Positions 1 through 8,689 of a DNA stretch of 10,722 bases are shown here, piece by piece. Position 1 is the first letter of the stretch. Each line of letters opens with the position of its first letter. This DNA comes from Pleurotus ostreatus/Saccharomyces cerevisiae fusant (Eukaryota; Opisthokonta): the NCBI GenBank assembly GCA_024196135.1, contig JAMQCK010001209.1, positions 1-10,722 of the forward strand, given 5' to 3'. The position numbers were made by a program, and so were the translations under genes. The notes beneath the pieces were generated by a model. That model worked only from the letters and a program-made list of their open reading frames with translations, ran no database searches and was not told the DNA's origin.

Positions 1-470
1 ACGCCCTGGGCTTTCGACGCCATCGCAGGAGACGACAGCGCGCTTACTCTCGCCCGCGCCCTCGCCAAGATCCGTCAGAGCGAAGACGTTCCAGCGCACG
101 TCGCTACCGTCTTCCCGGTCCTTCCGGAGGCGCAGCGCAGTGCTCTGCCGCAAAACGTAACGTGCGCGGAGACGTTTGTAGGCTCCGCGTATGGGGACGA
201 TGAGCAGTGTAAGTAGCTCATGCCTGACCTTCATCACGAGGGTTTGAAGGGTGAACAATGTATACTGACCTCTATCCCGTAGTCGCCGCCCCCTTCTACC
301 GCAAGATCTCCCATTGGCTCTCCGAGGGATCCTTCAAGTGCAATAGGACCAAGATCTTGCCAGGAGGGCTCGCAGACGTCTTCAAGGGCCTTGACCTGCT
401 CAAGAATGGAGAGGTCCATGGCGAGAAGCTCGTCTACCGCATTGCGGACACGCCTGGGATCAAAGCGTAG
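1..470 (+). CDS. GroES-like medium-chain dehydrogenase / enoyl reductase, copy A (3' part only)
   Basis: C-terminal part of a zinc-independent medium-chain dehydrogenase/reductase of the fungal trans-enoyl-reductase / quinone-oxidoreductase type (LovC, ToxD and CipB relatives), an NAD(P)H-dependent cytosolic enzyme whose substrate cannot be read from sequence. The visible exons are 1-208 and 283-470, joined over a 74-nt intron (209-282, GTAAGT...CCCGTAG) in phase 1. They give 131 residues ending in HGEKLVYRIADTPGIKA and a TAG stop. Copies B and C in this window share the closing HGEKLVY.IADTPG motif and the phase-1 last intron; the last exon is 188 nt here and in B, 185 nt in C. The N-terminal GroES-like domain and the nucleotide-binding glycine motif lie left of the window, so the gene is cut by the edge, not shown to be broken. 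It points toward the transporter gene tail to tail. The family call is firm; the exact function is unknown. Confidence 0.85.
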
Positions 471-755
471 ACGACGTTAAGGCGAGCAGTAGTCGTAGTG
501 ATATGGCATATCCAATGTACTTTATTTCCTGAGAGCCTTGCTAGACTTTGAGCTTGTATTATTCACCCGACATATCGATCACAAATCAGCCAGAAGAGAA
601 TCTGCAGAATAGTAGCGTGCTTATCCTATGTACCAGTTTTATGTACCAGAGCCGAAGAGAAGAAAGAAGAAAAGAGATCTATCCTACAATCAGTAAAATA
701 CTCTAGTAGTTAAGCGTAAATCCCGAAGGCCGTAAATCGTGAAGAGAGAGGTCAT
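471..755. other. Intergenic, convergent 3' ends of copy A and the transporter gene
   Basis: Short spacer between two stop codons facing each other. It is A/G-rich, with a purine run at about 651-680. An AATAAA on the minus strand (521-526) could serve as poly(A) signal for the transporter, which would make the two 3' UTRs overlap; this is weak evidence. No gene is seen. Confidence 0.6.
628..649. repeat. Short direct repeat ATGTACCAG x2
   Basis: Two identical 9-bp copies (628-636 and 641-649) are separated by TTTT in the A-reductase/transporter spacer. Probably a chance or slippage product; no function is evident. Confidence 0.5.
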
Positions 756-2838
756 CTATGCAGATGCATTCCGCGCCTCCGTCGTTGCATCCCGTGTTCC
801 CTCTGCCGTGGCATCCCCGGGACGAGTTGCAGAGTGACTCTGAGGCACTGAGACTGCGTCGTGCGCAACCAGCGCCACGCTCTCCGTGCTCACGCTGAAA
901 CCCCCCAAGCTCTCCTTGCTGATGGACGGATGCGAGAAATGCACGCGCAGGCGGCGCTCCTTTTCCCGCTCCCCTTCGGTCTTGCCCTCGCCTTCTGTCT
1001 TGCCCTCGCTGTCTAGCAGGCCCTCTTCCATCGCCTCCTCGTCTAGACGTTCTAGTGTGATACTGGGGTTTGAGGGTGGCTTGTTTTCGCGTTCTTTGGT
1101 GGCCTGAAGGAGGGTGCGTTGAGTGAGGGACGATAAACGACCACGCGCGACGACAATAGCTTCACGCAAAATCAGGAGAAAGCTACTCACCGCGACATAC
1201 ACCGCGCTCGCTACGATAATGAGCGTGCCAAGGACGCTCAAGGCGGACGGAAAAACCTTGAAGAACGTGCGTTCTAGGATCGTGGCAAAGACGATCTGCG
1301 TGTAGAGCGCGAGGGACCCGCGGCCGGCGGTTTCGCGCTGGAGGCCCATGGTGAGGAGGACCTATGACGTGACGATCATGAGCAGATGGTCAAACGACAG
1401 GGGAACATGAAAGGGTTACCTGCGCAATGAAGCCGCACACGCCAATGACACCGAGGAGCGCGAGCCATTCGATACTTGTAGGGATGACGAGCTTGGTCTT
1501 TGTTGCGAGGATCCTGAGATGTAGGGTCAGTAAGCCGTCTGTGCGGAAGAGCGGGAAGGCGCACAATGTCGTCGATGTGATCACGCTTTGCAGAGAGAAG
1601 GAAGACAGCGAGTGCAGTGGGTGTGCACGCTTGCCGATGGCACGGATAGTGATGTCTGAAGGACCATCAGCACCATGTCCGCTAGGTGACTCTACAAGAG
1701 AGGCGACTCACAAGCACCAGTAGCACCGCATACGCCAACGAGCGACATTCTGAAGATAGTATCTGTCAGAACTATATAGGCCGATATACCCACGCACACT
1801 TACCCAACTGCCAGCAGACGCTGCTGAGGCGTACCCCGCTCCGCTGGGTCAACCGGCGCTAGAGGCGTATCCGCGCTTGCATCGTCGTTCGTTAGTGCAG
1901 CGGGCATGTCGGCTGCTTTGCCGAATATGAAGGGGGGGCGAGCGATCAGGACGACTCCGACTAGGCTGATAACTACGGGAGGGATGATCGTGAGTGTCTA
2001 GATATGAAGGAAGGAGGGTGATACTCACGCCCTGCAAATAGCTGCTTGCGCGTGAATGGCTCTTTCAGTATGAGTGCGCCGACGATACCAGTGGTGAGAG
2101 GTGCGAGGAAGGACAGGACCTGTGGGAGGGATGAGTGGGAACAACAGGCGTAGGTGTTGTAGAGGACGCACGGTAGCGTCGGACAGCGAGAGGTACTGCA
2201 AGGAGAAGTAGAGGCCAAAAATTCCGAAGAAACTATGCCGGAGAAGGATCAGTGCATGGGATAGCGCCGATAGCATAACACACGCACCCTATGAATCCTC
2301 GGAACACCAACAACAATCGCACTCCCTTCGGCCCCAGCAGCGGATCCGGCACCCCTCGCGCGAACCTAATGAATACACACTTAGCATCATCGTCCCATTC
2401 ATCGACAAGTCTACGCACATATACGCCTGGCAGCAGATGAATGTGATCACCTATAATCACCAGCGGCCTGATAAGCGCCCGTCTACCCCACCCGCCAGCA
2501 CGCACACGCACCATCCGGAACCCGATCAGCTCAAACGTGGGCACAGGCGGGTCGATGCTGTTCAGCTTCTTGACGGAGACGTTCACGAGCGAGAAAAACA
2601 GCTGGCTCGCGGTCACCAGCAGCAGCCCGTAGTTCAACGCCAGCCCGTCCTTCACGCGCTTCACCAGCCTTCCCAATCGTGGCGGCATGCGCATTCGTCC
2701 AGCTGAGCGCGATGGGCGGGGCGGGGCGCTCGAGGGTGCCCGCTCGAAGGCGGGGACGTAGGGCGAGCGCGGGACTGCGAAGTCCGCGTCCTCCTGGGTC
2801 GTGATTGGGGCGTATTGGTGTCGTGTGCTCGAGCTCAT
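756..2838 (-). CDS. SLC35G-like drug/metabolite transporter (EamA repeats)
   Basis: Polytopic membrane protein of the drug/metabolite transporter superfamily, closest by eye to fungal SLC35G-type proteins with two EamA repeats; the substrate is not predictable. Exons, in transcription order: 2838-2512, 2450-2419, 2365-2288, 2232-2172, 2119-2029, 1972-1804, 1749-1712, 1655-1565, 1513-1420, 1361-1191, 1103-756. They join to 1500 nt (499 residues). Residues 1-65 are a Ser/Pro/Arg-rich cytosolic tail; the first membrane segment is near 69-92. The first repeat carries GPKGVRLLLVFRGFIG and SLQYLSLSDATVLSFLAPLT (about residues 130-170). The second carries GFIAQVLLTMGLQRETAGRG. After about 384 the 115-residue tail is charged and hydrophilic. 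The splits at 1514-1564 (51 nt) and 1104-1190 (87 nt) are stop-free multiples of three, so retention would give longer proteins; I judge both spliced. The start at 2838 is the first ATG in this frame. Convergent with copy A. Confidence 0.88.
973..1008 (-). repeat. 18-bp tandem repeat in transporter tail
   Basis: Two 18-bp units (973-990, 991-1008) differ at one base. They encode the repeated Glu/Gly/Lys/Thr block EGKTEGEGKTEGE in the hydrophilic C-terminal tail of the transporter. This looks like a recent in-frame slippage duplication in an unconstrained tail. Confidence 0.85.
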
Positions 2839-3374
2839 CGTCGTTGTCGTCGCTCAGGGGGGCGGAGCGGTAGAGGAGGAGATCGTTGCACGTCGCGGGG
2901 AGGGCCTCCTTCGCGGCGTCGGGGAGTTGGGCGGGGAGATGAGGTGGTGGTTGAGGCCAAGGAACGCCCTGGAGCTGCCCCAGATATGGACGCGCGCTGG
3001 ATTCGTTTACGTCCGCTGTGATCTCACGGACCTGAGATCGACACATCGACGCAACTAGAATTGGAATCTCAACGACATGTCGTTGCAAAGACGGCGAGAT
3101 GACAGAATCTGGGGTCACTCAACAGCAATGGAATGGCATGATGGAGATAAGTAGCAAGCTGGGCCCACAACTCAAGCTGGAGTCGGAGAGCAGACTCAGG
3201 CGCAGTCGAAGTACACACAAACACTGCATGTTCCTATTCCTATATCCACACCGAAAGTAGTACACTTGATCAAAAGCGCGAGACAGTGACGAGTAGAGGG
3301 CGAAACCAAGGACAGTGGCGAGAGCGCCTGGGTATGTCTACAAAGCGCTCCTGCTGCGACATCGCGCCCACCGC
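2839..3374. other. Intergenic: transporter promoter and SFH5-like 3' flank
   Basis: 536 bp between the transporter start and the SFH5-like stop, both genes on the minus strand. The part next to the transporter ATG is GC-rich with CGA/TCG triplets and, on the coding strand, C/T-rich runs (about 2839-2900), as is common in fungal promoters and leaders. No TATA box is convincing. The rest is the 3' flank of the SFH5-like gene. Open frames here on either strand lack family features and look like chance. Confidence 0.55.
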
Positions 3375-5342
3375 TCACCACTCCTCCCCCTCGCCCCCAT
3401 ACCGCTTCGGAATCTCCTTCACATCAATAATCTCCCCCAACGTATCCCGGATGCTATTCGTGCTCGTGCCCACGACACTCATCTTTGCGAACGTCTTCGC
3501 GGGCAGGATCGCCTTGAAGGTCCAAAAGATGAAGGACATGAAGGTGGGGACGTTGATGAAGTACTTCTTGTACTGGAGGTGAGGGGTCAGCAAGTGTTTT
3601 ACAGGACACATGTATTACGGCAGTGGAAGCAAGCGAGAGTTGCGAACGGAAGAGGGAAATCAAGAACGACGAACGCACCAAAAGCTCAGGATAGTAGTCG
3701 CCAAAGATCTTGCTTGCCTGCGAAGCAGCCTGTTTGGCCTCTGGCGTCCTGCTCGACATGCTGACACCGAGATAATCTGACACATTGCCTTCAGCACGAA
3801 TAGTACTGAGCCACAACAACACAAACTTACCGTGCACCTGCACCGCCTGATCTATGATCTCAAAATCTATGTGTTCAATGCTCTTCTCCATGAAGGCCAC
3901 GCGCCACCTGTAGAAAGTCTCGTTAGCTCTCAGCTTGGGTTCGCCTCAGAGAGCAATGAACCTACCGCAAGAACCGCTGTACATCTCCAAAGACCGCATT
4001 CACATCCTTGTTCCCGCCGTATACATTGTACCTGAATTGGTCGTTAGCTTCTCGCAAGATTCAACCTCGAGCCAACACCGGTGCATTCGCGCGCCACAAT
4101 CCAAAAAAGCACTCACACAACAGGCCTGCCCTCCTTATCCTTCCCGCTGATATAGCCCAGCGTGCCAAAGATATCCTCGGGGTAATCCTCCTTAAGCGCG
4201 GCCTCAATATTGAACTCTTCCCTCCACTTGAGCGTGTTGGTGAGCATGGTGACAGCGTCGTCGACGTTGAGGTTTCTGAGGATTCGGGTCAGATTCAACA
4301 GTACATCGGAGGTGTACACGGATTGGTGTGAAAGGTTCTGTGGCAGTGTACACTAGGACTTCGTATGGCAAGGCGAGGATGTGGGACTGAAGGACGCACC
4401 TTGCGCGCAGGAACTTCATCAGCACCACTTTCGCCTTCGCGCTCCTGTACGGCTTGACGGGGTCAATGGAGACATTCCAGAGGACAATTGGCGTCGTCCT
4501 CGCTGCGTCGCCCTTGTCCGGGTAGGCGGCTGCAAAGATGTCCGGGAGGCGTTTCTGATGAAGGCAAGCAGATGGTTAAGCAGTGAGAGTCGAATGTTGT
4601 GGCGCCAAGATTGGTGGGGAAGGGTGCGTCGCAGGGGTGAAGGGGGACGCCAGCCAAAGGTATAAAGAGAAGCAGGGGGACGGGGGATAATCAGCGAGCC
4701 GTATGTGTGCTAGGGAAGAGAACGCACCATGAACTCCTTCAGTGCCTCGATTTCCTCGTCCGTGAACTGTATAGTGAGCTTGTTCTCCTCCTCCACTGGA
4801 TCCTCGCTAGGCTTTCTGGTGAGTTGGGCTCGAGTGGGCGCAGCGGTCGTTTTGGCAGGAGCGGCGGCGGTGGGTTGGGCAGTGGGGGCAGCAGCTGGTG
4901 CGGGAGCTGCAGCAGTCGCCGCTTCAGCAAGAGAGGCAGCCTCAGCAGGCGCCGCGGACGCTTCCCCAACCTTCGCCGTCTCCTTGGGCGCGTCGGCCTG
5001 CGCCACAGCCGCGGGCGCTGCTGCGCTCTCAATCGCAGTAGGCGCCGGCGCGTCCTCTGCGACCTTCGCAGGCGCTGCTTCCTCAGTTGCAGGCTTCTCG
5101 GCCTCATCTGCTACCTTCTCCGAGGCCGGCTCCTCTGGCTTCGGCGCCTCCTCTGCCTGAGCAGCTGGCGCCGTGGCGGTCTCCGTTGGCGCGGTGGTGG
5201 TCTCTGTTGGCGCTGTGGTTGGTGCGCCCTCTGTCGTTGGCGCAGGTGCAGTAGCTTCTTGCGCGGCCTCCGCCTTAGAGATCGTAGGGCCCGCGGCAAT
5301 CGCAGCGGGCGGGATGTCGGCGACGGTGACGGGGGTCGCCAT
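3375..5342 (-). CDS. SFH5: SFH5-type CRAL-TRIO (Sec14-like) protein
   Basis: Sec14-family lipid or haem carrier of the SFH5 class, expected in cytosol and at the ER or plasma membrane. Exons, in transcription order: 5342-4728, 4554-4400, 4275-4117, 4031-3966, 3907-3831, 3776-3679, 3572-3375. They join to 1368 nt (455 residues). Residues about 15-175 are low-complexity Ala/Pro/Thr/Glu/Lys. The CRAL-TRIO N-terminal helices span about 187-285 (KVVLMKFLRARNLNVDDA, LKWREEFN). The ligand-binding CRAL-TRIO domain spans about 295-450, with FGDVQRFLRWRVAFMEKS, VHDYLGVSM, YYPELLYKKYFINVP and KRYGGEGEEW. His357 and Tyr359 flank the exon 5/6 junction and match the His-x-Tyr motif I recall as haem-coordinating in yeast Sfh5. 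Yeast Sfh5 is about 294 residues, so the extra length is mostly the N-terminal extension. GATA motifs lie 55-100 bp upstream. Family call strong; ligand (phosphatidylinositol or haem) inferred. Confidence 0.92.
5170..5211 (-). repeat. 21-bp tandem repeat in SFH5-like N-terminus
   Basis: Two adjacent 21-bp units (5170-5190, 5191-5211) plus a degenerate partial third unit encode the repeated heptad APTETTT/APTETAT in the low-complexity N-terminal extension. This points to growth of the extension by in-frame repeat expansion. Confidence 0.75.
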
Positions 5343-5395
5343 TGTGGTACGAGGGAAAGGTGACTACGCGCCTCGGCTTGGGCGCTTTGGGGCTG

Positions 5396-5448
5396 TATCT
5401 GATAATGATAAGATTAGACTCGGGCACTGTCATGGTTATCTGCACGTG
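5396..5448. promoter_or_regulatory. GATA cluster plus CACGTG box upstream of SFH5-like gene
   Basis: The 269-bp spacer between the copy B stop and the SFH5-like ATG holds ATCTGATAA at 5397-5405, which matches the ATCWGATAA consensus of fungal iron-regulatory GATA factors (SreA/Sre1/Urbs1 class). A second TGATAAG follows (GATA at 5407-5410). A further AGATAA lies on the minus strand (5436-5441), and a CACGTG E-box is at 5443-5448. All are 55-106 bp upstream of the SFH5-like start. Motifs are seen directly; factor and function are inferred. The transcription start is unknown, so part could lie in the leader. Confidence 0.5.
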
Positions 5449-5611
5449 GAGGGCGCCTACAAGCGCACATAGATGTTGAACTCCGTCATCTGGGCACACG
5501 ATGCGCTTCGGGCTCTTGTCTTCAGGAACTGTGGAAATGACCTTACACTATGAATTCCCTTCCCCGATCCAATGCTACATGATGATCTTACAAGTTCTTC
5601 TGCTTTACTTC

Positions 5612-6991
5612 TTACGCCTTCAGCCCAGGCGTATCCGCGATACGGTACACAAGCTTCTCTCCGTGCACATTACCGGTCTCAAGCAGCTGAAGACCGTTCG
5701 CGACACTCTCAAGCCCGCCAGGGAGCACCTTCGGGCGGTTGGGCTTGAACGACCCGTCCGCCAGCCAGCGCGAAATCTTGCGATACCATTCAGCGGCGAC
5801 TGGATACGAGATGTCAGTCAGGCAATCTCACATGGGGGGATGGAAGTTAGGAAGAAACAGCAGCAGACAGAGGACTTACACTTCGCATCATCGGTATGCG
5901 CCGTGCCGACCATCGTCAACTCGTACGCAATGCCCGCCGGGAACTGCTTCTGCTCGTCTTCAGGCGTTGGCAGCACGGTCGTGACCTTGCCGGACTTAGT
6001 AAGCTTGGCGAGGGTACGAGCGAGGGCGAGCGAGGAGCCGTGCTCGGAGACGGCGTCGTAGGCCCAGGCGACGGGCCTGTCACCGACTGCGGCGACGAGG
6101 GCGTCGATCTGAAATGAGCGGTAAGCTTTGATGTGAAGGATAGGCAAGAGATCGATATACTCACTATAGCATCGCCCTTGTGTTCGCGGTAATCGACGAC
6201 AACGTCCGCGCCGAGTTCCTTCGGATAGTCTTTCGAAGAGCCGGCCGTCGCGACGACGTACAGACCCGCGCGCTTCGCCAGCTGGACGGTGAATGCACCA
6301 ACCGAGGATGCAGCGCCGTTGATGATGATAGCCTTGCCTGCGTTGGAAGCTTCGTATACGAAAGAGGGTAGAAGAATGAGGCAAGATGGCGAGATTATGG
6401 CGAGTAAGCAGGATTAGGAGATAGCGTCAGTGGCACATTCATTCCGAGCACGCTAGAAAACACGAACCTGCCTCCGGAGTATCTGGCGCGGGAATTGCCA
6501 GGCGGACGAATAGGCCGATGGCGGCGGTCATTACCGCGAGGGGAAGCGTCGCGGCCTCCTCGTACGATGTGGTGTTGGGAATAGGGAAGGTAACGTGCGC
6601 AGGGGCGACGGTGTATTGCTGGTAGGCGCCGTACTATATTCACCGATGTGAGCTCTCCAATCCTTGGTATCGAAGGCGTAAAACTCACCTTGTTGTCCTT
6701 CGTCCGCATGATTGTGAACGCCGCCACACGCGCGCCGACCTTATACTCGCTCACGTTCTCGCCCACTGCGACGATCGTGCCCGCCACATCGTTGCCCTCC
6801 ACGAACGCCTCGTCCTCCTTGTAAATCCACTTCGGGACCTTCCAGTCCTTCGGGTTAGACGCGACGGCGACGTTCTCGATCAGGACCTCGTCAGGACCGG
6901 GCGTAGCCACTGGGATCGTCTCAAGCTTGCGCTCCTTGGGACCAACGAGCACGGCGGTCTGCGTCTTGGGAATAGTGCGAGGGGCAGCCAT
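5612..6991 (-). CDS. GroES-like medium-chain dehydrogenase / enoyl reductase, copy B
   Basis: Complete zinc-independent medium-chain reductase of the trans-enoyl-reductase / quinone-oxidoreductase group, expected to reduce a C=C or carbonyl bond with NADPH. Exons, in transcription order: 6991-6689, 6633-6468, 6349-6165, 6108-5880, 5799-5612. They join to 1071 nt (356 residues). The GroES-like domain opens with MAAPRTIPKTQTAVLVG and carries VEGNDVAGTIVAVGENVSEY, where zinc-dependent relatives have Cys/His ligands. The Rossmann domain has NGAASSVGAFTVQLAKRAG (residues 167-185), an AxxSVG-type NADPH loop, then ADVVVDYREH. The C-terminus is HGEKLVYRIADTPGLKA. I chose the ATG at 6991 because copy C begins identically (MAAPRTIP) and the context is ACCATGG; an in-frame ATG at 7030 adds 13 unconserved residues. 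The donor at 6467 is GTTCGT and the matching acceptor GAAG, both weaker than usual but supported by copy C. Substrate unknown. Confidence 0.92.
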
Positions 6992-7131
6992 GGTACTTGT
7001 TTGTGCTGAAGGAAGATGGAGAGTGGTCACTGGCAGTGATCAAAGGAATATCGAAGTATTCCAGGATAATCTTGCAACAGATTAGCCTCTCGTGCAGACA
7101 GATATAAGTACGCGAACCCACCATCGCGCTG

Positions 7132-7139
7132 CTTATATA
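7132..7139 (-). promoter_or_regulatory. TATA-like box upstream of copy B
   Basis: TATATAAG on the minus strand, about 140 bp upstream of the copy B ATG. A transcription start 25-35 bp downstream would give a leader of about 110 nt. A second weaker AT-rich match (TACTTATATC at 7101-7110) could set a shorter leader. Assignment is by position only. Confidence 0.45.
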
Positions 7140-7250
7140 ACGGCTGAGCATGCTATGTCAGAACTTGGTCAGTCTGAGAATAATCGCGAAGAATAGGAGG
7201 TGGAAAGGGGGTTCGTGCTTGCACATGATGTCACTTCGAACGATCGCGAA

Positions 7251-7261
7251 TCCGATTCGGA
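7251..7261. promoter_or_regulatory. Everted CCG/CGG palindrome upstream of copy B
   Basis: TCCGATTCGGA is an inverted repeat of TCCGA with a 1-nt centre, so CCG and CGG triplets are everted with 3 nt between them. It lies about 260 bp upstream of the copy B ATG. Everted CCG/CGG triplets are a known class of Zn2Cys6 regulator sites; here that role is inferred. Copy C has a similar site at 10236-10245. Confidence 0.35.
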
Positions 7262-8126
7262 GTGCCATTGAGACGGATCGCTTTGCCGTTGAACTCAACG
7301 CTTGCCAATTGGGGATATAATCAATGGTAGAGGGTGAGTACACAGATGGGTCGCTGGTGTTGGCTGGTATAAAATGGCTGGCCGATGGGTAGGACGACGT
7401 TGAAAAGAAACTGTGAGAGAACACAGATTCGACAAGGACCCGCGCCAGTCCGATGAAGAGATGGGTCAAGGAGAAGCGCCGTTGATAGATTTCCAGGCTG
7501 AAGAGAACGCCGAGCGCCATTCGAGTCGATGTCAGCGGTCCGACCTTACTGGCATCACTTATAGGGTGACGGTTGCCAGTGCTACAGTCATTTGGAAGTC
7601 GGTTCGCCTTGCGTTCCCTGGCTTACTCGTGTAGCATCATTCTGCGAGGTAGATTCGTATTCCCGCTACCATTTATGGTAGTGGGTCTTAGGGATGAAGC
7701 GCAAAAATCGCAATGGCCCCGTCTCGCGAACTTTGGTAACCTATCACGTGCCGGCACATGACAGGGCCTTCTGCGGTCTCGACTCTTCGGCATCGGCCGA
7801 GCGCACCTTGGCATTGACCTTGACTCTTTTCTCCAACGCCATTACGCTGTATAGTATCCTATTTTGCAGGCGTAGAATCCACTGAGTACTTATACATTGT
7901 CTGTGACCCTGTTTATGTTTTCCCCTTTTGTTTACGTATGCCAATACTCGGGGGTTTAACATCGCATCCAGCGCAATGGTGCTGACAGGCTACCATCATC
8001 AGTGTCCATTTATTATAGCGGGAGCGCGTGCGCGGAGAAGGTGTGCGCGAGAGGGGAGGGACTGGACACCTCGCAAGGGATCGGAAACTCACTGGACGCT
8101 GTCGGGGCTCGAGCGGCGGTTGGAGG

Positions 8127-8144
8127 CGCCAGTTTGCACTGGCG
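8127..8144. repeat. Perfect 7-bp hairpin
   Basis: CGCCAGT-TTGC-ACTGGCG, a 7-bp perfect inverted repeat with a 4-nt loop, in the spacer between copies B and C. No gene or T-tract is attached, so it is recorded only as structure. Confidence 0.5.
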
Positions 8145-8453
8145 GGCTCACCGGATGCGATGCCTTGACTGTGGGTCATTGCAACCACTGGCAGCACGTT
8201 GACGTGGGGAAAGTCGTCGATCGATATGTATGAGAGCCAGTGGGTGGGATACAAGAGTGTTTGGGAAGCACACGAGTCACTCACTCGCAAGCCGGCTGAG
8301 TCCACACACCACAAATTCCACAGTGTAAGTCAGATAATGTATGGTAGCGGGCCCTGCCGTGAAACGGCCCTTCAGAGTTATTGTCTAGGGAGACTTGAAG
8401 ACAGTGCAAGAGGTCGTGGTTGCGGGCAAGAGTGCCTCGCGAGCATAGTCACT

Positions 8454-8503
8454 TGAGTCACGGACTCACGATGGTCACGAGATAAACACGTGATCGAATT
8501 CGA
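8454..8503. promoter_or_regulatory. Cluster of palindromic sites downstream of copy C
   Basis: Three palindromic motifs lie within 50 bp: TGAGTC-ACG-GACTCA (8454-8468, containing an AP-1/Gcn4-type TGAGTCA), an E-box CACGTG (8487-8492), and TCGAATTCGA (8494-8503). They sit about 190 bp past the copy C stop and far from any start codon found here, so the target gene, if any, is unclear. Confidence 0.3.
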
Positions 8504-8689
8504 AGTTCAACACGCCGGGTCGTCGCCGCTATTCCGACAGTCGCGGCGCTCTGCACAAGTCAATTATCGCTCAATAAAACTCTACGTGCATCTCACGTCT
8601 CGTAACAACTGCTTGCAACGCTTCAGCTTCATTTAATCGGCCATACAAGTACATTTCACTTCACTACACCTAACCTCAAGTTACTATGC

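Larger units (their letters stand above)
7140..8689. other. Gene-poor spacer between copies B and C
   Basis: About 1.55 kb with no supportable gene on either strand. Open frames are 60-133 codons, show no recognisable domain or splice pattern, and do not resemble the flanking reductases. I looked for degraded reductase motifs (AxxSVG, HGEKLVY, ADTPG) and saw none, so it is not an obvious dead third copy. It holds the copy B promoter side (left), the 3' flank of copy C (right), a CACGTG box at 7745-7750, and the small inverted repeats listed separately. A non-coding RNA or eroded mobile element cannot be excluded. Confidence 0.5.

Noticed and set aside
1..208. Copy A as a truncated pseudogene
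   Set aside because: The missing 5' part is simply outside the window; the visible exons are in frame with normal splice sites and a conserved C-terminus.
2531..3118. 195-codon minus-strand frame starting upstream of the transporter
   Set aside because: It overlaps transporter exon 1 in another frame, has Pro/Arg/Ala-rich composition typical of a frame shadow, and no family motif.
4707..5363. 218-codon open frame on the + strand, Ser/Arg/Gly-rich, and a 143-codon Ala/Ser-rich frame at 4729-5160
   Set aside because: Both are antisense to exon 1 of the SFH5-like gene; long stop-free antisense frames are expected opposite GCX-rich Ala/Pro codons, and neither shows a domain.
6992..7030. Alternative in-frame start of copy B at 7030
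   Set aside because: The 13 extra residues are not shared with copy C, which starts exactly at the matching MAAPRT position with a good ATG context.
6921..7124. Upstream open frame overlapping the copy B start
   Set aside because: Its ATG at 7124 lies only about 10 bp below the TATA-like box, so it is probably upstream of the transcription start.
7158..7520. 120-codon minus-strand open frame upstream of copy B
   Set aside because: No recognisable domain or homologous pattern; it ends just before the copy B TATA box. Too weak to call a gene.
8345..8375. GGGCC...GGCCC inverted repeat
   Set aside because: Only 5 bp of pairing with a 12-nt loop in a GC-rich stretch; likely chance.
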